Of a stretch of 64,000 nt of DNA, positions 18,006 through 26,413 are shown piece after piece. The number at the start of each line of letters is the position of its first letter. Position 1 is the stretch's first letter. The position numbers and the translations under genes were made by a program. Under the pieces are notes generated by a model. The model was not told where the DNA came from and searched no databases. It was given only the letters and a program-made list of their open reading frames with translations. Source of the stretch: an uncultured Lentibacter sp. (GTDB lineage Bacteria; Pseudomonadota; Alphaproteobacteria; Rhodobacterales; Rhodobacteraceae); assembly GCA_947497495.1 (NCBI GenBank), contig CANMGT010000004.1:124001-188000 (forward strand). The letters run 5' to 3'.

Positions 18006-18860
18006 ATGGGAGAGATCGTTTTAGCTGCCAAATGCACCCACGTGCCAACTATGCTGATGTCTGAGCAGGAAGGCCCCGTGAAGGGAAAGCGCCAGCCCGC
18101 CATCGAGGGGCACTACGAAATTGCGAGGCGCGCCAAGGCCTTGGGCGCCGACACTGTCGTAATCTGCGACACCCATTGGGTGATCAACGCAGGCTTTCAC
18201 ATCAATTCAAACACGCGGTTTGAAGGGCTGTTTACGTCCAACGAGTTCCCGCAGTTTATCCAGAACCTGCCCTACGCTTATGAAGGCAACCCTGAGCTCG
18301 GCGACGCGATCGCCGAGGTTGCCACAGCCAAAGGCGTGCACACTCTGAGCCACCGCCTTGATAGCCTCGAGCTTGAATACGGCTCGCTGGTTCCGATGCG
18401 GTTTATGGCCCGTGAACACGAGATGAAAGTTGTCTCTGTCGCCGCTTGGTGCACCGTGCACGACCACGACGAAAGCCGATGTATAGGCGAGGCCATCCGC
18501 GAAGCTGTGGAGGCGTCTGACAGCAAGGTCTTGCTCGTCGCCTCAGGCTCGCTCAGTCACAAAATCTGGTCAAACAAGGAATACGCCCCCAACAACGGCA
18601 CCTTCACGATCAGCTCGGAGTTCAACCGCCAGATGGACTTGCGCGTGCTTGAGATGTGGCAAAATGGCGAACATGCGACCTTCCTCAAGATGCTCAAGGA
18701 ATACAGCGAGTTTTGCTGCGGCGAAGGCTCGATGCACGACACCGCCATGCTCTATGGCGCACTCGGCTGGGACAAATACACAGCCCCCTGCGAAGTCGTC
18801 ACGCCCTACTTTCCAAGTTCTGGCACTGGCCAGACCAACGTCATCTTTCCAGTTCAATAG
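18006..18860 (+). CDS. hpaD: Homoprotocatechuate 2,3-dioxygenase, class III (LigB-type)
   Basis: An extradiol dioxygenase that opens the ring of 3,4-dihydroxyphenylacetate. The 284-residue product closely resembles enterobacterial HpaD/HpcB (283 residues) over its whole length, for example THVPTM, ICDTHWVIN, FTSNEFPQFI, NPELG, LEYGSLVPMRFM, ASGSLSHK and FPSSGTGQ. His12 and His57 are the likely metal ligands of the LigB fold. The frame is open into hpaE, but ATG 18006 follows GGAGGGAG. The next gene is a second, unrelated dioxygenase of the same predicted specificity. Confidence 0.92.
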   Translation: MGEIVLAAKCTHVPTMLMSEQEGPVKGKRQPAIEGHYEIARRAKALGADTVVICDTHWVINAGFHINSNTRFEGLFTSNEFPQFIQNLPYAYEGNPELGDAIAEVATAKGVHTLSHRLDSLELEYGSLVPMRFMAREHEMKVVSVAAWCTVHDHDESRCIGEAIREAVEASDSKVLLVASGSLSHKIWSNKEYAPNNGTFTISSEFNRQMDLRVLEMWQNGEHATFLKMLKEYSEFCCGEGSMHDTAMLYGALGWDKYTAPCEVVTPYFPSSGTGQTNVIFPVQ

Positions 18861-18871
18861 GAGGCCTAAAC

Positions 18872-19852
18872 ATGCCCGTTCCCGCGCCCAACCTGTACCC
18901 AGATTTCAACATCGTGCGGCTGTCACACGTCGAATACCGCGTTAAGGACCTCGCGAAATCACGCGCGTTCTACGTTGACACGCTCGGCCTGCAAGTCAGT
19001 TTTGAAGACGCTGAACGCATCTATCTGCGCGCCCTCGAAGAGCGCGGCCATCACTGCATCGTGCTCGTGAAGGCCGACGCCTCTGATGTGGGCGTTCTGG
19101 GCTTCAAGCTTTACGACGAGCCGGACCTCGAGAAGGCGCAAAAGTGGTTTGCAGACAAAGGCTTGCCGACAGAGTGGGTCGAACGGCCTTACATGGGGAA
19201 AACACTGCGCACGCGCGATCCTTGGGGCATCCCGCTGGAGTTTTACGTGCGCATGGACCGCCTCGCGCCGATCCACCAAGACTATAAACGCTACCACGGC
19301 GTGCGCCCGCTCCGGATCGACCATTTCAACATGTTCTCGGCCGACGTTGACGCTTCTGTCGCATTTTACAACGAGATGGGCTTTCGCACGACGGAATACA
19401 CCGAAGACTCACAAAGCGGTAAAGTCTGGGCCGCGTGGATGCATCGCAAGGGCGGTGTGCATGACGTGGCTTTCACCAACGGCACTGGCCCGCGCCTGCA
19501 CCACTCGGCTTTCTGGGTACCAACCCCGCTCGCCATCATCGATTTGCTTGACGTCATGGCAACAACAGGCTGGGTTGAAAACATCGAGCGCGGTCCGGGC
19601 CGGCACGGCATTTCAAACGCATTCTTCCTCTATATCCTTGACCCAGACGGCCACCGCATCGAAATCTACTGCTCTGATTACCAGACCGTTGACCCAGACC
19701 TTGAACCCATCAAGTGGGACCTCAAAGACCCGCAACGCCAGACCCTGTGGGGCGCCCCTGCACCACGTTCATGGTTCGAGCATGGCAGCGTTTTTGAAGG
19801 GGCCGAAACGCGCGAAAGCGCTCTCTCAGCCCAGCCTATCATTGCCCCGTGA
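18872..19852 (+). CDS. 3,4-dihydroxyphenylacetate 2,3-dioxygenase, type I (VOC family)
   Basis: An extradiol dioxygenase of the vicinal-oxygen-chelate fold, resembling Brevibacterium HPCD (Fe) and Arthrobacter MndD (Mn). The 326-residue product has two VOC modules; His151 (RIDHFNM), His211 (LHHSAFW) and Glu264 (HRIEIYCSDY) match the 2-His-1-Glu triad of HPCD (155, 214, 267). The N-terminal module starts about residue 17. ATG 18872 follows AGGAGG. It is not related in fold to the class III enzyme encoded immediately upstream, yet both are predicted to act on the same compound. Confidence 0.88.
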   Translation: MPVPAPNLYPDFNIVRLSHVEYRVKDLAKSRAFYVDTLGLQVSFEDAERIYLRALEERGHHCIVLVKADASDVGVLGFKLYDEPDLEKAQKWFADKGLPTEWVERPYMGKTLRTRDPWGIPLEFYVRMDRLAPIHQDYKRYHGVRPLRIDHFNMFSADVDASVAFYNEMGFRTTEYTEDSQSGKVWAAWMHRKGGVHDVAFTNGTGPRLHHSAFWVPTPLAIIDLLDVMATTGWVENIERGPGRHGISNAFFLYILDPDGHRIEIYCSDYQTVDPDLEPIKWDLKDPQRQTLWGAPAPRSWFEHGSVFEGAETRESALSAQPIIAP

Positions 19853-19876
19853 GATGATCGTAAGGAGCCCGAACTG

Positions 19877-20191
19877 ATGTGTGAACAAACTGAAGCAGGC
19901 ACGGCCAAAGGCGACGTGCTGATCGAAAACGAGCGTGTGCGTGTGACCCGCTGGTCGTTTGCCAAGAAGGGAGACAACACGGGTTGGCACCGTCACGAGC
20001 ATGACTATGTCGTGGTGCCGCAGTTTGACGGGACACTGGAAATCGACCTACCCGACGGCAAACACATGGTCGCCGAACTGCAGACCGGCGTGCCATACTA
20101 TCGCGAGATCGGCACCGAACACGACGTTGTCAGCGGCAATGATTTTCCCTGTGCCTTTATCGAAATTGAACTTCTGGACAAGAAAGGCTGA
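19877..20191 (+). CDS. Small cupin-domain protein of the hpa operon
   Basis: A 104-residue single-domain cupin. Motif 1 is visible as WHRHEHDY (His38, His40, His42) and motif 2 contributes His82 in GTEHDVVSG, so a metal site is likely. The usual motif-1 glutamate is not obvious. It has its own AAGGAG ribosome site and lies 24 bases after the VOC dioxygenase and 3 bases before hpaG. No cupin step belongs to the textbook homoprotocatechuate pathway. Its role (isomerase, quercetinase-like oxygenase, ring-cleavage product handling) is unknown. Confidence 0.75.
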   Translation: MCEQTEAGTAKGDVLIENERVRVTRWSFAKKGDNTGWHRHEHDYVVVPQFDGTLEIDLPDGKHMVAELQTGVPYYREIGTEHDVVSGNDFPCAFIEIELLDKKG

Positions 20192-20194
20192 GCC

Positions 20195-21049
20195 ATGCGC
20201 TTTGCAACTGTGAACACCAAAGAAAGCCCACTTTTTGGAGCAATTGTGGAAGGCGGCTTTGTGGCGCTTTCGCAAGAATTCCCCCAGTGGAAAACGATGC
20301 GTGATGTCATCGAAGCAGGTGGTCTGGGCGCGCTGGAAAAGGCCGCAGAGGGCCGCGCCGTCAGCCACGCCGAAGGCAGCTTCACCTACGCGATCCCGGT
20401 GCCGAACCCGGAGAAGATCATCTGCGTTGGCGTCAACTTCCCCGATCGGAATGCCGAATACAAAGACGGGCAAGACGCCCCGCCCAACATGTCTTTGTTC
20501 CCGCGTTTTGCACGCAGCTTCACGGGCCACGACGAGGCGCTTGTGCGCCCGCCAGAGACCCCGCAACTAGACTATGAAGGCGAGATCGCCGTTGTCATCG
20601 GCAAGGGCGGTCGGCGCATTCCACAAGCTGATGCGTTTGATCACATTGCTGCTCTAAGCCTCTGTAATGAAGGCACTTTACGTGACTGGGTGCGGCACGC
20701 GAAGTTCAACGTCACCCAAGGCAAAAACTGGGACAGCTCCGGCGCGATCGGCCCGTGGCTTGTGCCATTTACCGCCGCCAGCCAGCTTGAAGATATCCGC
20801 CTCACAACCCATGTGAACGGCGAACTCCGACAAGATGATCGCACGTCGCGTATGCTGTTCCCCATCCGCCGTCAGATCGAGTATATCTCGACATTCACCA
20901 CGCTGGTGCCCGGAGATATCATCATCACGGGCACGCCGACAGGCGCGGGCGCGCGCTTTGATCCGCCACGGTTTCTGGTGCCCGGTGACGAGATTATCGT
21001 CGCCGCAGAAGGCATCGGTGAGCTTCGCAATACGGTACGTGACGAATGA
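20195..21049 (+). CDS. hpaG: Fumarylacetoacetate hydrolase family protein, HpaG-like isomerase/decarboxylase
   Basis: In this pathway the HpaG function decarboxylates 5-oxopent-3-ene-1,2,5-tricarboxylate and isomerises the product to 2-oxohept-3-enedioate. The 284-residue FAH-fold protein shows KIICVGVNFPDRNAEY, the metal-binding YEGEIAVVIGKGGRRI, and the C-terminal GDIIITGTPTGAG. It is about two-thirds the length of the fused two-domain E. coli HpaG (429 residues), so it is a single-domain form. Its stop overlaps the hpaH start (ATGA). Confidence 0.85.
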   Translation: MRFATVNTKESPLFGAIVEGGFVALSQEFPQWKTMRDVIEAGGLGALEKAAEGRAVSHAEGSFTYAIPVPNPEKIICVGVNFPDRNAEYKDGQDAPPNMSLFPRFARSFTGHDEALVRPPETPQLDYEGEIAVVIGKGGRRIPQADAFDHIAALSLCNEGTLRDWVRHAKFNVTQGKNWDSSGAIGPWLVPFTAASQLEDIRLTTHVNGELRQDDRTSRMLFPIRRQIEYISTFTTLVPGDIIITGTPTGAGARFDPPRFLVPGDEIIVAAEGIGELRNTVRDE

Positions 21050-21840
21050 CACCCGAGCAGATCACAAACGCAGCCAAGGCCCTGTTTGAGGCCGAAGCAT
21101 CCGGCAAGCAAATCAACGTGCTTTCGGTTGCGCATCCCGACATCCGCATGGACGACGCCTACGCGATTCAGGCCGCCCTTGTCGCCCTGAAGCAGGCGGC
21201 GGGGCGCCGCGTGATCGGTTGGAAAATCGGCCTGACCAGCCGCGCGATGCAAATGGCTCTCAACATCGACATTCCCGACAGCGGCGTGCTGCTTGACGAC
21301 ATGGCTTTTGAAAACGGCGCGTGCATTCCCGCGGGGCGTTTTATTCAGCCGCGCATCGAGGCCGAAATTGCCTTTATCATGAAAGCCCCGCTCAAGGGCA
21401 AAGTCTCCCGTGCCCAAGTGATCGCCGCAACCGACTATGTCGCGCCGGCCATCGAGATTCTCGACACCCGTATCCTGCGCGTTGATCCGGCGACAAGCCA
21501 AGCCCGCAAGGTGTTTGACACGATCTCGGACAACGCTGCCAATGCAGGGATAGTGCTGGGAGATGGCCAGTTTGACCCGTCCTCTGACCTGCGCTGGATA
21601 GGTGCCATCGTGTCCTCTAACGGGCAGGTCGAGGAGACAGGCCTCGGCGCGGGCGTGCTCAACGATCCGGTCGAAGGCATCGTCTGGCTCGCCGAACGGA
21701 TGGAGCTCTATGGCCAAAGCATTCAAGCGGGCCAAGTTATTCTCTCCGGCTCGTTCATCCGCCCGCTTGAATGCCCGTCAGGCACGCAGATCGAGGCAGA
21801 CTACGGCCCGTGGGGGCGCGTCAGCTGCCACTTTGAATAA
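21046..21840 (+). CDS. hpaH: 2-oxo-hept-3-ene-1,7-dioate hydratase
   Basis: Adds water to 2-oxohept-3-enedioate to give 4-hydroxy-2-oxoheptanedioate, the substrate of the HpaI aldolase. The 264-residue product has the hydratase/decarboxylase fold of the FAH superfamily: GWKIGLTSRAMQ, the metal-ligand region IEAEIAFIM, AIEILDTRI and the C-terminal GSFIRPLECPSGT. It is the last gene of the operon; no hpaI follows, and the next gene is on the opposite strand with its stop overlapping by 20 bases. Confidence 0.92.
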   Translation: MTPEQITNAAKALFEAEASGKQINVLSVAHPDIRMDDAYAIQAALVALKQAAGRRVIGWKIGLTSRAMQMALNIDIPDSGVLLDDMAFENGACIPAGRFIQPRIEAEIAFIMKAPLKGKVSRAQVIAATDYVAPAIEILDTRILRVDPATSQARKVFDTISDNAANAGIVLGDGQFDPSSDLRWIGAIVSSNGQVEETGLGAGVLNDPVEGIVWLAERMELYGQSIQAGQVILSGSFIRPLECPSGTQIEADYGPWGRVSCHFE

Positions 21841-22975
21841 AGCGCGCTGCGACTTCGCCTGACATATGGCTGATACGTCCTCCGGCGATTGTTGCGGCGA
21901 AGCGCTTTGTTTTGGCATCGACGATCACCATATCTGCGCGCTTGCCTGTTTCCAGCGTTCCGCGGTCAGAAAGCCCCAAGAGCCGCGCTGGCCCGCTCGA
22001 GACAAGCGCCCATGCCGCGTGCAGGGGCAGCAGGCCCGCCTCGGCGACAAAGAATGCCGCGCGCCTCAGCGACGGGTAGTGATAGTCCGAGGCAAGGGCG
22101 TCGCACTGGCCCATCGCGATCAGATCAACCGCGCTGACATTGCCGTTATGCGAGCCGCCACGCACTACATTCGGCGCGCCAAGGATAACGCCAGAATTCA
22201 GCTCATGGGCCGCCTCGCCCGCCTCGGCTGTTTCAGGGAATTCCGACAGCGTCACACCGGCGTTTTGCCAGAAAGCACGCTCCTCAAAGCTGCGGTCATC
22301 ATGGCTGCCGAGCCGCACGCCTTTAGCGGACAAACGCCCCGCCAAAGCGCTCACAGCCTCAGGAACTTGCGCGCGCTCGTCGTGCATCTTTTGCAAAAGC
22401 TTATGCAGTGTCTCGGGGCTGCGGCGGCTTTTCAGCGCCATGCCGTTTAACCTGCGCGGCACAAGCCCCTTAGCGAGCCGCTCATGCTGTATGTGATCGT
22501 TGAAAACGACATAGCCAACAGCGTGCTTATCAACCAGCGCTTCAAAAGCGGTGTAGTCCTCCAGCATGTGGGTTTCAAACCGCAGTTGCGTGCGCAAATC
22601 CGTCAGGCATTGTGCGCGCACTTCGCTCAGCGCAGCCAATATCTGGTCGGCGAACTCCGGCCCTCTCAGGCCCCCCTCCCAGCTGTAAAACTGCGCCAGA
22701 ACGGCTGTTGTCACGCCATTGCCCGCCAGTTCGGCCTCAGCCGCACGCAGGCCAGCGCCCATGTCTTTCATAGCACCACGGCGCACAGCAACATGGCGCT
22801 CAAACCCGTCACCGTGAATATCGACCATCCCCGGCAGCACCATGTATCCCGACAGGTCAACCTCGCGCTCGGCACCCTCGCAAACCACACCTTCCGCGAA
22901 AGAAAGCGCCACGTTCTCAAGGCCTGTTGGCAGCAAAACCTCGGCATTCACCAGCTTCAAAGCAAGCTCAGTCAT
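21821..22975 (-). CDS. phnM: PhnM-like amidohydrolase (ribose-1-methylphosphonate 5-triphosphate diphosphatase family)
   Basis: PhnM removes diphosphate from alpha-D-ribose-1-methylphosphonate 5-triphosphate in the C-P lyase pathway. The 384-residue amidohydrolase shows the PhnM-type blocks [30 protein letters not shown] and SDYHYPS, which match E. coli PhnM closely. No phnGHIJKL, phnN or phosphonate transporter lies in the window, so it is an orphan copy. The start overlaps the stop of the upstream lipase-like gene by 8 bases. The stop lies 20 bases inside hpaH on the other strand. Confidence 0.85.
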   Translation of the reverse strand: MTELALKLVNAEVLLPTGLENVALSFAEGVVCEGAEREVDLSGYMVLPGMVDIHGDGFERHVAVRRGAMKDMGAGLRAAEAELAGNGVTTAVLAQFYSWEGGLRGPEFADQILAALSEVRAQCLTDLRTQLRFETHMLEDYTAFEALVDKHAVGYVVFNDHIQHERLAKGLVPRRLNGMALKSRRSPETLHKLLQKMHDERAQVPEAVSALAGRLSAKGVRLGSHDDRSFEERAFWQNAGVTLSEFPETAEAGEAAHELNSGVILGAPNVVRGGSHNGNVSAVDLIAMGQCDALASDYHYPSLRRAAFFVAEAGLLPLHAAWALVSSGPARLLGLSDRGTLETGKRADMVIVDAKTKRFAATIAGGRISHMSGEVAARFIQSGS

Positions 22976-23711
22976 CGTCTTTTCCGAGCCCCCAAACGAG
23001 ATCCATATACTTCAGTTCATGGTCAAACTTGCCCTGCTTCAGAAACTCGAGCACCTGCGCAACAACCAGCGGGTTGTTCATCAAAAACGTGTGTGTGACC
23101 GGCAATGTCAGATGGTCGCTCATGCCGTCAACGCGGGTTTCACGCACCGCAACCTTGCCGTCATCCGGCCCATCGATCAGCGCCGAGAAGGCAGGGTTGA
23201 GCGACTGGTTGCCAGCGATAACTCCCAGCTCGAAGTCAACTTTAGGCAAGTGCGGCGCAATCGCGCCCTCCCCCGTGCCAAGCTGGTGCCCCGCTGGCCC
23301 GTTGATCCAGCCGAAGGCCTGCCAGTCGTCAAGCTCGTCAACCAGTTGCGAGCCTTGGTTGGGCGGCGCAAGCATAACCACGCGGCCCATGTTTTCAGGC
23401 TTCATGCCCGCCAGCCAGAAGCGCAGCAAAACCCCGCCCATCGAGTGGGTGACATAATGCACCCTCTGATCGCCACACAGCTCTGTCGCCATAGGCAAAA
23501 CAGCCGTTGCCAACGCCCCGATAGACTTGCTTGTTGACGGGTAGCCAAGGCGCACAACCTGATAGTCGTTCTCTTCAAGCACCTCTTCCAGCAGGAACAA
23601 CGAGCTTTCCGAACGCGCCAACCCGTGCAGCAGCACAACGCAATCTGCCCGCGCCAGGGCAGGCATCAGGGCAGGCATCAAACCGAATATAAGGACCAAG
23701 ATAAATCGCAT
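22968..23711 (-). CDS. Exported alpha/beta hydrolase (lipase-like)
   Basis: A 247-residue alpha/beta hydrolase with an N-terminal signal peptide ([22 protein letters not shown]). It shows VVLLHGL near residue 27 and the nucleophile elbow THSMGG; a later Asp and His (VTHTF) could complete the triad. Secreted lipases or esterases of this size are common in the group. A tandem 12-base duplication repeats MPAL in the signal peptide. The frame is open far upstream (to 24014), but that part antisense-overlaps the Nudix gene and is not expected to be coding. It overlaps phnM by 8 bases. Confidence 0.82.
   Translation of the reverse strand: MRFILVLIFGLMPALMPALARADCVVLLHGLARSESSLFLLEEVLEENDYQVVRLGYPSTSKSIGALATAVLPMATELCGDQRVHYVTHSMGGVLLRFWLAGMKPENMGRVVMLAPPNQGSQLVDELDDWQAFGWINGPAGHQLGTGEGAIAPHLPKVDFELGVIAGNQSLNPAFSALIDGPDDGKVAVRETRVDGMSDHLTLPVTHTFLMNNPLVVAQVLEFLKQGKFDHELKYMDLVWGLGKDDD
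23657..23680 (-). repeat. Tandem 12-bp duplication in the lipase signal peptide
   Basis: GGGCAGGCATCA is present twice in a row (23657-23668, 23669-23680, plus-strand reading) and repeats the residues MPAL in frame, lengthening the hydrophobic core of the signal peptide. Confidence 0.9.
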
Positions 23712-23765
23712 GAGCCTTGAGATAAGCCCAAACCTTGCCCTATGAAAGGGGCAAAGGAGCACATC

Positions 23766-24218
23766 ATGGCCAAACGCCCTATTCGCCTCGCTGTCCGCGG
23801 GATCGTGCTGCAAAACAACAAGCTGCTCATGGTCAACGCCTGGCGCGACCCGAAAAGTGATCTTTGGTGCGCCCCCGGCGGCGGAGCCGAGCCGCACCAG
23901 AGCCTTCCTGAAAACCTGATCCGCGAGATGCATGAAGAGACGGGCCTCACAGTCTCCGTCGGCGGGCTGTGTCTGGTAAACGAGTTTCATGTCCCCGATG
24001 GCGACTTTCACCAAGTCGATATCTACTATCGCTGCGAGATCCTCTCAGGCACGCTTGATCCGCGCTGGAAAGACCCTGAAAACATTGTCACCCAGAGACA
24101 GTTTTTCAGCCGCGACGAGCTTGCCAGCATTCGCTACAAGCCCGACAGCCTGCCCGACATCGCCTGGGGCGCTCACGATGTGTTTGGTTACGACGCGCTG
24201 GAGCCGCTCTTGCGGTAA
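23766..24218 (+). CDS. Nudix hydrolase
   Basis: A 150-residue Nudix protein with a well-formed Nudix box: [23 protein letters not shown]. Preceding residues LWCAPGGG fit MutT/ADP-sugar-like members, but substrate specificity is open. ATG 23766 is chosen because AAAGGAG precedes it at good distance; an ATG eight codons earlier lacks this. It is divergent from the lipase gene (54-base gap) and its last 31 bases overlap the convergent EamA transporter gene. Confidence 0.85.
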   Translation: MAKRPIRLAVRGIVLQNNKLLMVNAWRDPKSDLWCAPGGGAEPHQSLPENLIREMHEETGLTVSVGGLCLVNEFHVPDGDFHQVDIYYRCEILSGTLDPRWKDPENIVTQRQFFSRDELASIRYKPDSLPDIAWGAHDVFGYDALEPLLR

Positions 24219-25030
24219 AGCGACAAGGCCACGCCGCCAAGCACCATAGCCGCCGCGACAAGCACATGCAGCGTGGCCGCCTCGCCCAAGAAGACAACGC
24301 CGCCGATTACCGCGAGGACAGGCACGGTAAGCTGCGCGACAGCCGCTGTGCTGGCGCTGATTGCGGGCAACACCCGATACCAAAGCGCATAGCCTAGCCC
24401 CGAGGTCAGAGCGCCGGACACCACAGCCAGCCCCCAGCCCGCAGCGCTTGGCCAGTCCGGCAGCAACACCCAAACGAGCGCCGCAACAGGGCTGGCCCAA
24501 AGAAAGTTGACAGCGGTTTGCAACAGCGGGTCACGCGCACCGCGCCCGGCGAGCGAATACAACCCCCAGCCCACAGCCGCCGCAAGCATCATCAGAGCGC
24601 CGCTCAAGGCAACAGGCGCGCCGCCCGCCGGCCACATCAAGTAGCACAGCCCCGCAAAAGCCAGCGCCGCGCCGGCCCACTTTTGCGGGAGTATCTTCTC
24701 TTTCGACAGAACAGCACTCACAAACATCGTGACTTGCACACCGCCAAACAAAAACAGCGCCCCCGCCCCCGCATCCAGCGTAACATAAGCAAAGGAAAAC
24801 CCGAGCACATAGACCAAAAGCGAGGTAGGCCCGACAGCACTCGACGGCCAAAAGCTTGCAGCACGCCCACGCATCGCGACCAACATGCAAAGCGTAAGCG
24901 CGCCCGCCATAAGCCGGATCGCCGCATAGGCCGCTGGCCCCGCACTGCCCGTTTCAAGCGCGAGCCGGTTGAGCACCGAGTTGGCGGCAAAGGCAACCAT
25001 CGTCAAAGTCACGAGTAAAACCAGTCGCAT
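24188..25030 (-). CDS. EamA/DMT-family transporter
   Basis: A very hydrophobic 280-residue protein with about ten predicted membrane segments in two EamA halves (repeat of about five helices each). It belongs to the drug/metabolite transporter superfamily, whose members export or import amino acids and other small metabolites; the cargo is not predictable. The start at 25030 (MRLVLLVTL) is preferred over an upstream in-frame codon because the preceding 19 residues are charged. The 3' end overlaps the Nudix gene by 31 bases tail to tail. Confidence 0.85.
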   Translation of the reverse strand: MRLVLLVTLTMVAFAANSVLNRLALETGSAGPAAYAAIRLMAGALTLCMLVAMRGRAASFWPSSAVGPTSLLVYVLGFSFAYVTLDAGAGALFLFGGVQVTMFVSAVLSKEKILPQKWAGAALAFAGLCYLMWPAGGAPVALSGALMMLAAAVGWGLYSLAGRGARDPLLQTAVNFLWASPVAALVWVLLPDWPSAAGWGLAVVSGALTSGLGYALWYRVLPAISASTAAVAQLTVPVLAVIGGVVFLGEAATLHVLVAAAMVLGGVALSLYRKSGSSAS

Positions 25031-25277
25031 GAACGGCCCTTCTTCTTTGTGCCTCGCCACCTTGGGCAAGCGCGCAGAGCGGCGCAATGGGAAAACCGCT
25101 CTCTTGACAGAGCTGTGAGCCGCACCTATCTGCCCAGCAAGGGTTCGGCCCCTGCCGCTCGCAAGCGCAAGCTTTGGTGAAGTCCGGATATAACATTCTA
25201 ACCAACGTCAGCTTCTAGCGGTTCGTTGGCAACGCGAGCCCCAGCCCATCTCCGCATTAACGCTGAATGAGGTTACT

Positions 25278-25709
25278 ATGACACATCCCATCCCCTCCCT
25301 TGAGGCTCTGAAATCGCAAGCGCGCGCCCTGCGACAGGCGCTTGAAAGCCAAGGGCAAAGCACAACACACAGCCAGTCCCTCGAGTTGCTCGCGCGCCAG
25401 TTTGGCCAACGCGACTGGAACACGCTGCATGCCCTTGCCGGCAACAGGCCCGCCCTGCCCTTTGCGGTTGGCCAGCGGGTGAGTGGCCGCTACCTGAAGC
25501 AGCCGTTTACGGCCACAATTGTCGCGCTTCACAACCGTGCCGACAGTGCGCACTTCGGCCTCAAGCTCGACTTTGACGAACCCGTTGATGTCATCACATT
25601 CGAGAGCATGTCCAACCTGCGCACGCGGGTAAATGTGACCGTCGGGCGCGACGGGCGCACTGCTGAAAAAACATCAGACGGCGTGCCACACTTGGTGCTT
25701 GATATGTAA
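25278..25709 (+). CDS. Glyoxalase-superfamily-type small protein (function unknown)
   Basis: A 143-residue protein whose N-terminal 55 residues (LKSQARALRQALESQG, then SHSQSLELLARQFGQRDWNTLHA) form a helical motif found in many alphaproteobacterial proteins annotated as glyoxalase superfamily. The C-terminal part is a short beta-rich stretch without the metal ligands of a true glyoxalase. ATG 25278 follows GAGGT. A TATAAC at 25190 could serve as a -10. Catalytic activity is doubtful. Confidence 0.65.
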   Translation: MTHPIPSLEALKSQARALRQALESQGQSTTHSQSLELLARQFGQRDWNTLHALAGNRPALPFAVGQRVSGRYLKQPFTATIVALHNRADSAHFGLKLDFDEPVDVITFESMSNLRTRVNVTVGRDGRTAEKTSDGVPHLVLDM

Positions 25710-25740
25710 ACTTAGGGCCGCGCTTTGCGGCGTGGCCCGC

Positions 25741-26238
25741 CTACAGCCCCTCAAACGCTTTGGGGTAGGTCAGCTTGGCCGCGGGCGTGCCGTCATGCCC
25801 GGCGAGCATCGTGTGCTCGACTGGGTAAGGGCTTTGCAACTGGCTTGCCTGCGCCTGCGAAAACCCAGCCGCTTCGTAAAACGCCACCTGCCCGAGCACG
25901 ACAACGGGCTGCTTGGTGCTTTCAGCCCAAGCCACCAGCTGGCTGATCATCCGCTTGCCGTGGTTCTTACCCTGCCACTCCGGCGCAATCGCCACAGGCG
26001 CAAGGCAAAGCCAGCCCTTCGGCTCCACCATCTTTGAAAGCGCGTAATAGCCGATCACGCCATCGCCGAGCGGCAAGACCATCTCCCCCGCCATCACACC
26101 GGACTTGCGCAGCTTCACCACAAGCTCGGCCTCTTTCGGCCCGCCAAACGCCCCGCGCAACAGAGCATCAACCTGCTCGGTTTCGTCAGCCCGCATCGGG
26201 CGCAGGAAGGAGGGGAAGATGGGGGGATCTGTGTTCAT
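25741..26238 (-). CDS. GNAT family N-acetyltransferase (YhbS-like)
   Basis: A 165-residue acetyltransferase with the N-terminal LRPMRADETEQVDALLRGAFGG and the acetyl-CoA motif LAPVAIAPEWQGKNHGKRMI, followed by VVVLGQVAFYEAAGF. It resembles YhbS-type putative acetyltransferases with unknown substrates. Several in-frame starts exist; 26238 (MNTDPP) is used, with MFSSMNTDPP (26250) as an alternative, and neither has a clear Shine-Dalgarno. It converges with the glyoxalase-superfamily gene. Confidence 0.8.
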   Translation of the reverse strand: MNTDPPIFPSFLRPMRADETEQVDALLRGAFGGPKEAELVVKLRKSGVMAGEMVLPLGDGVIGYYALSKMVEPKGWLCLAPVAIAPEWQGKNHGKRMISQLVAWAESTKQPVVVLGQVAFYEAAGFSQAQASQLQSPYPVEHTMLAGHDGTPAAKLTYPKAFEGL

Positions 26239-26413
26239 AGAAGAGAACATAGAACATCGCGCGAGGGTAAGAAAGAGACAGCCCGGCAGAACATCAGCAG
26301 AGGTCACGCACAGCAGGCGCTTGTCGCCTCCCGACTGTCAGCCTTGCGCGAATGGCGGGTTCTCTGTTCACCTTCAACCATGTTAAAATACCTTGAAGAC
26401 AGGAGGTATCGCC

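Noticed and set aside
23712..24014. 100-codon upstream extension of the lipase-like gene
   Set aside because: It is antisense to the Nudix gene, and a clear signal peptide begins at 23711 after an AAGG site.
21821..26238. A phosphonate or other metabolic island from phnM to GNAT
   Set aside because: The genes point in different directions, have separate starts, and share no visible pathway or boundary repeats.
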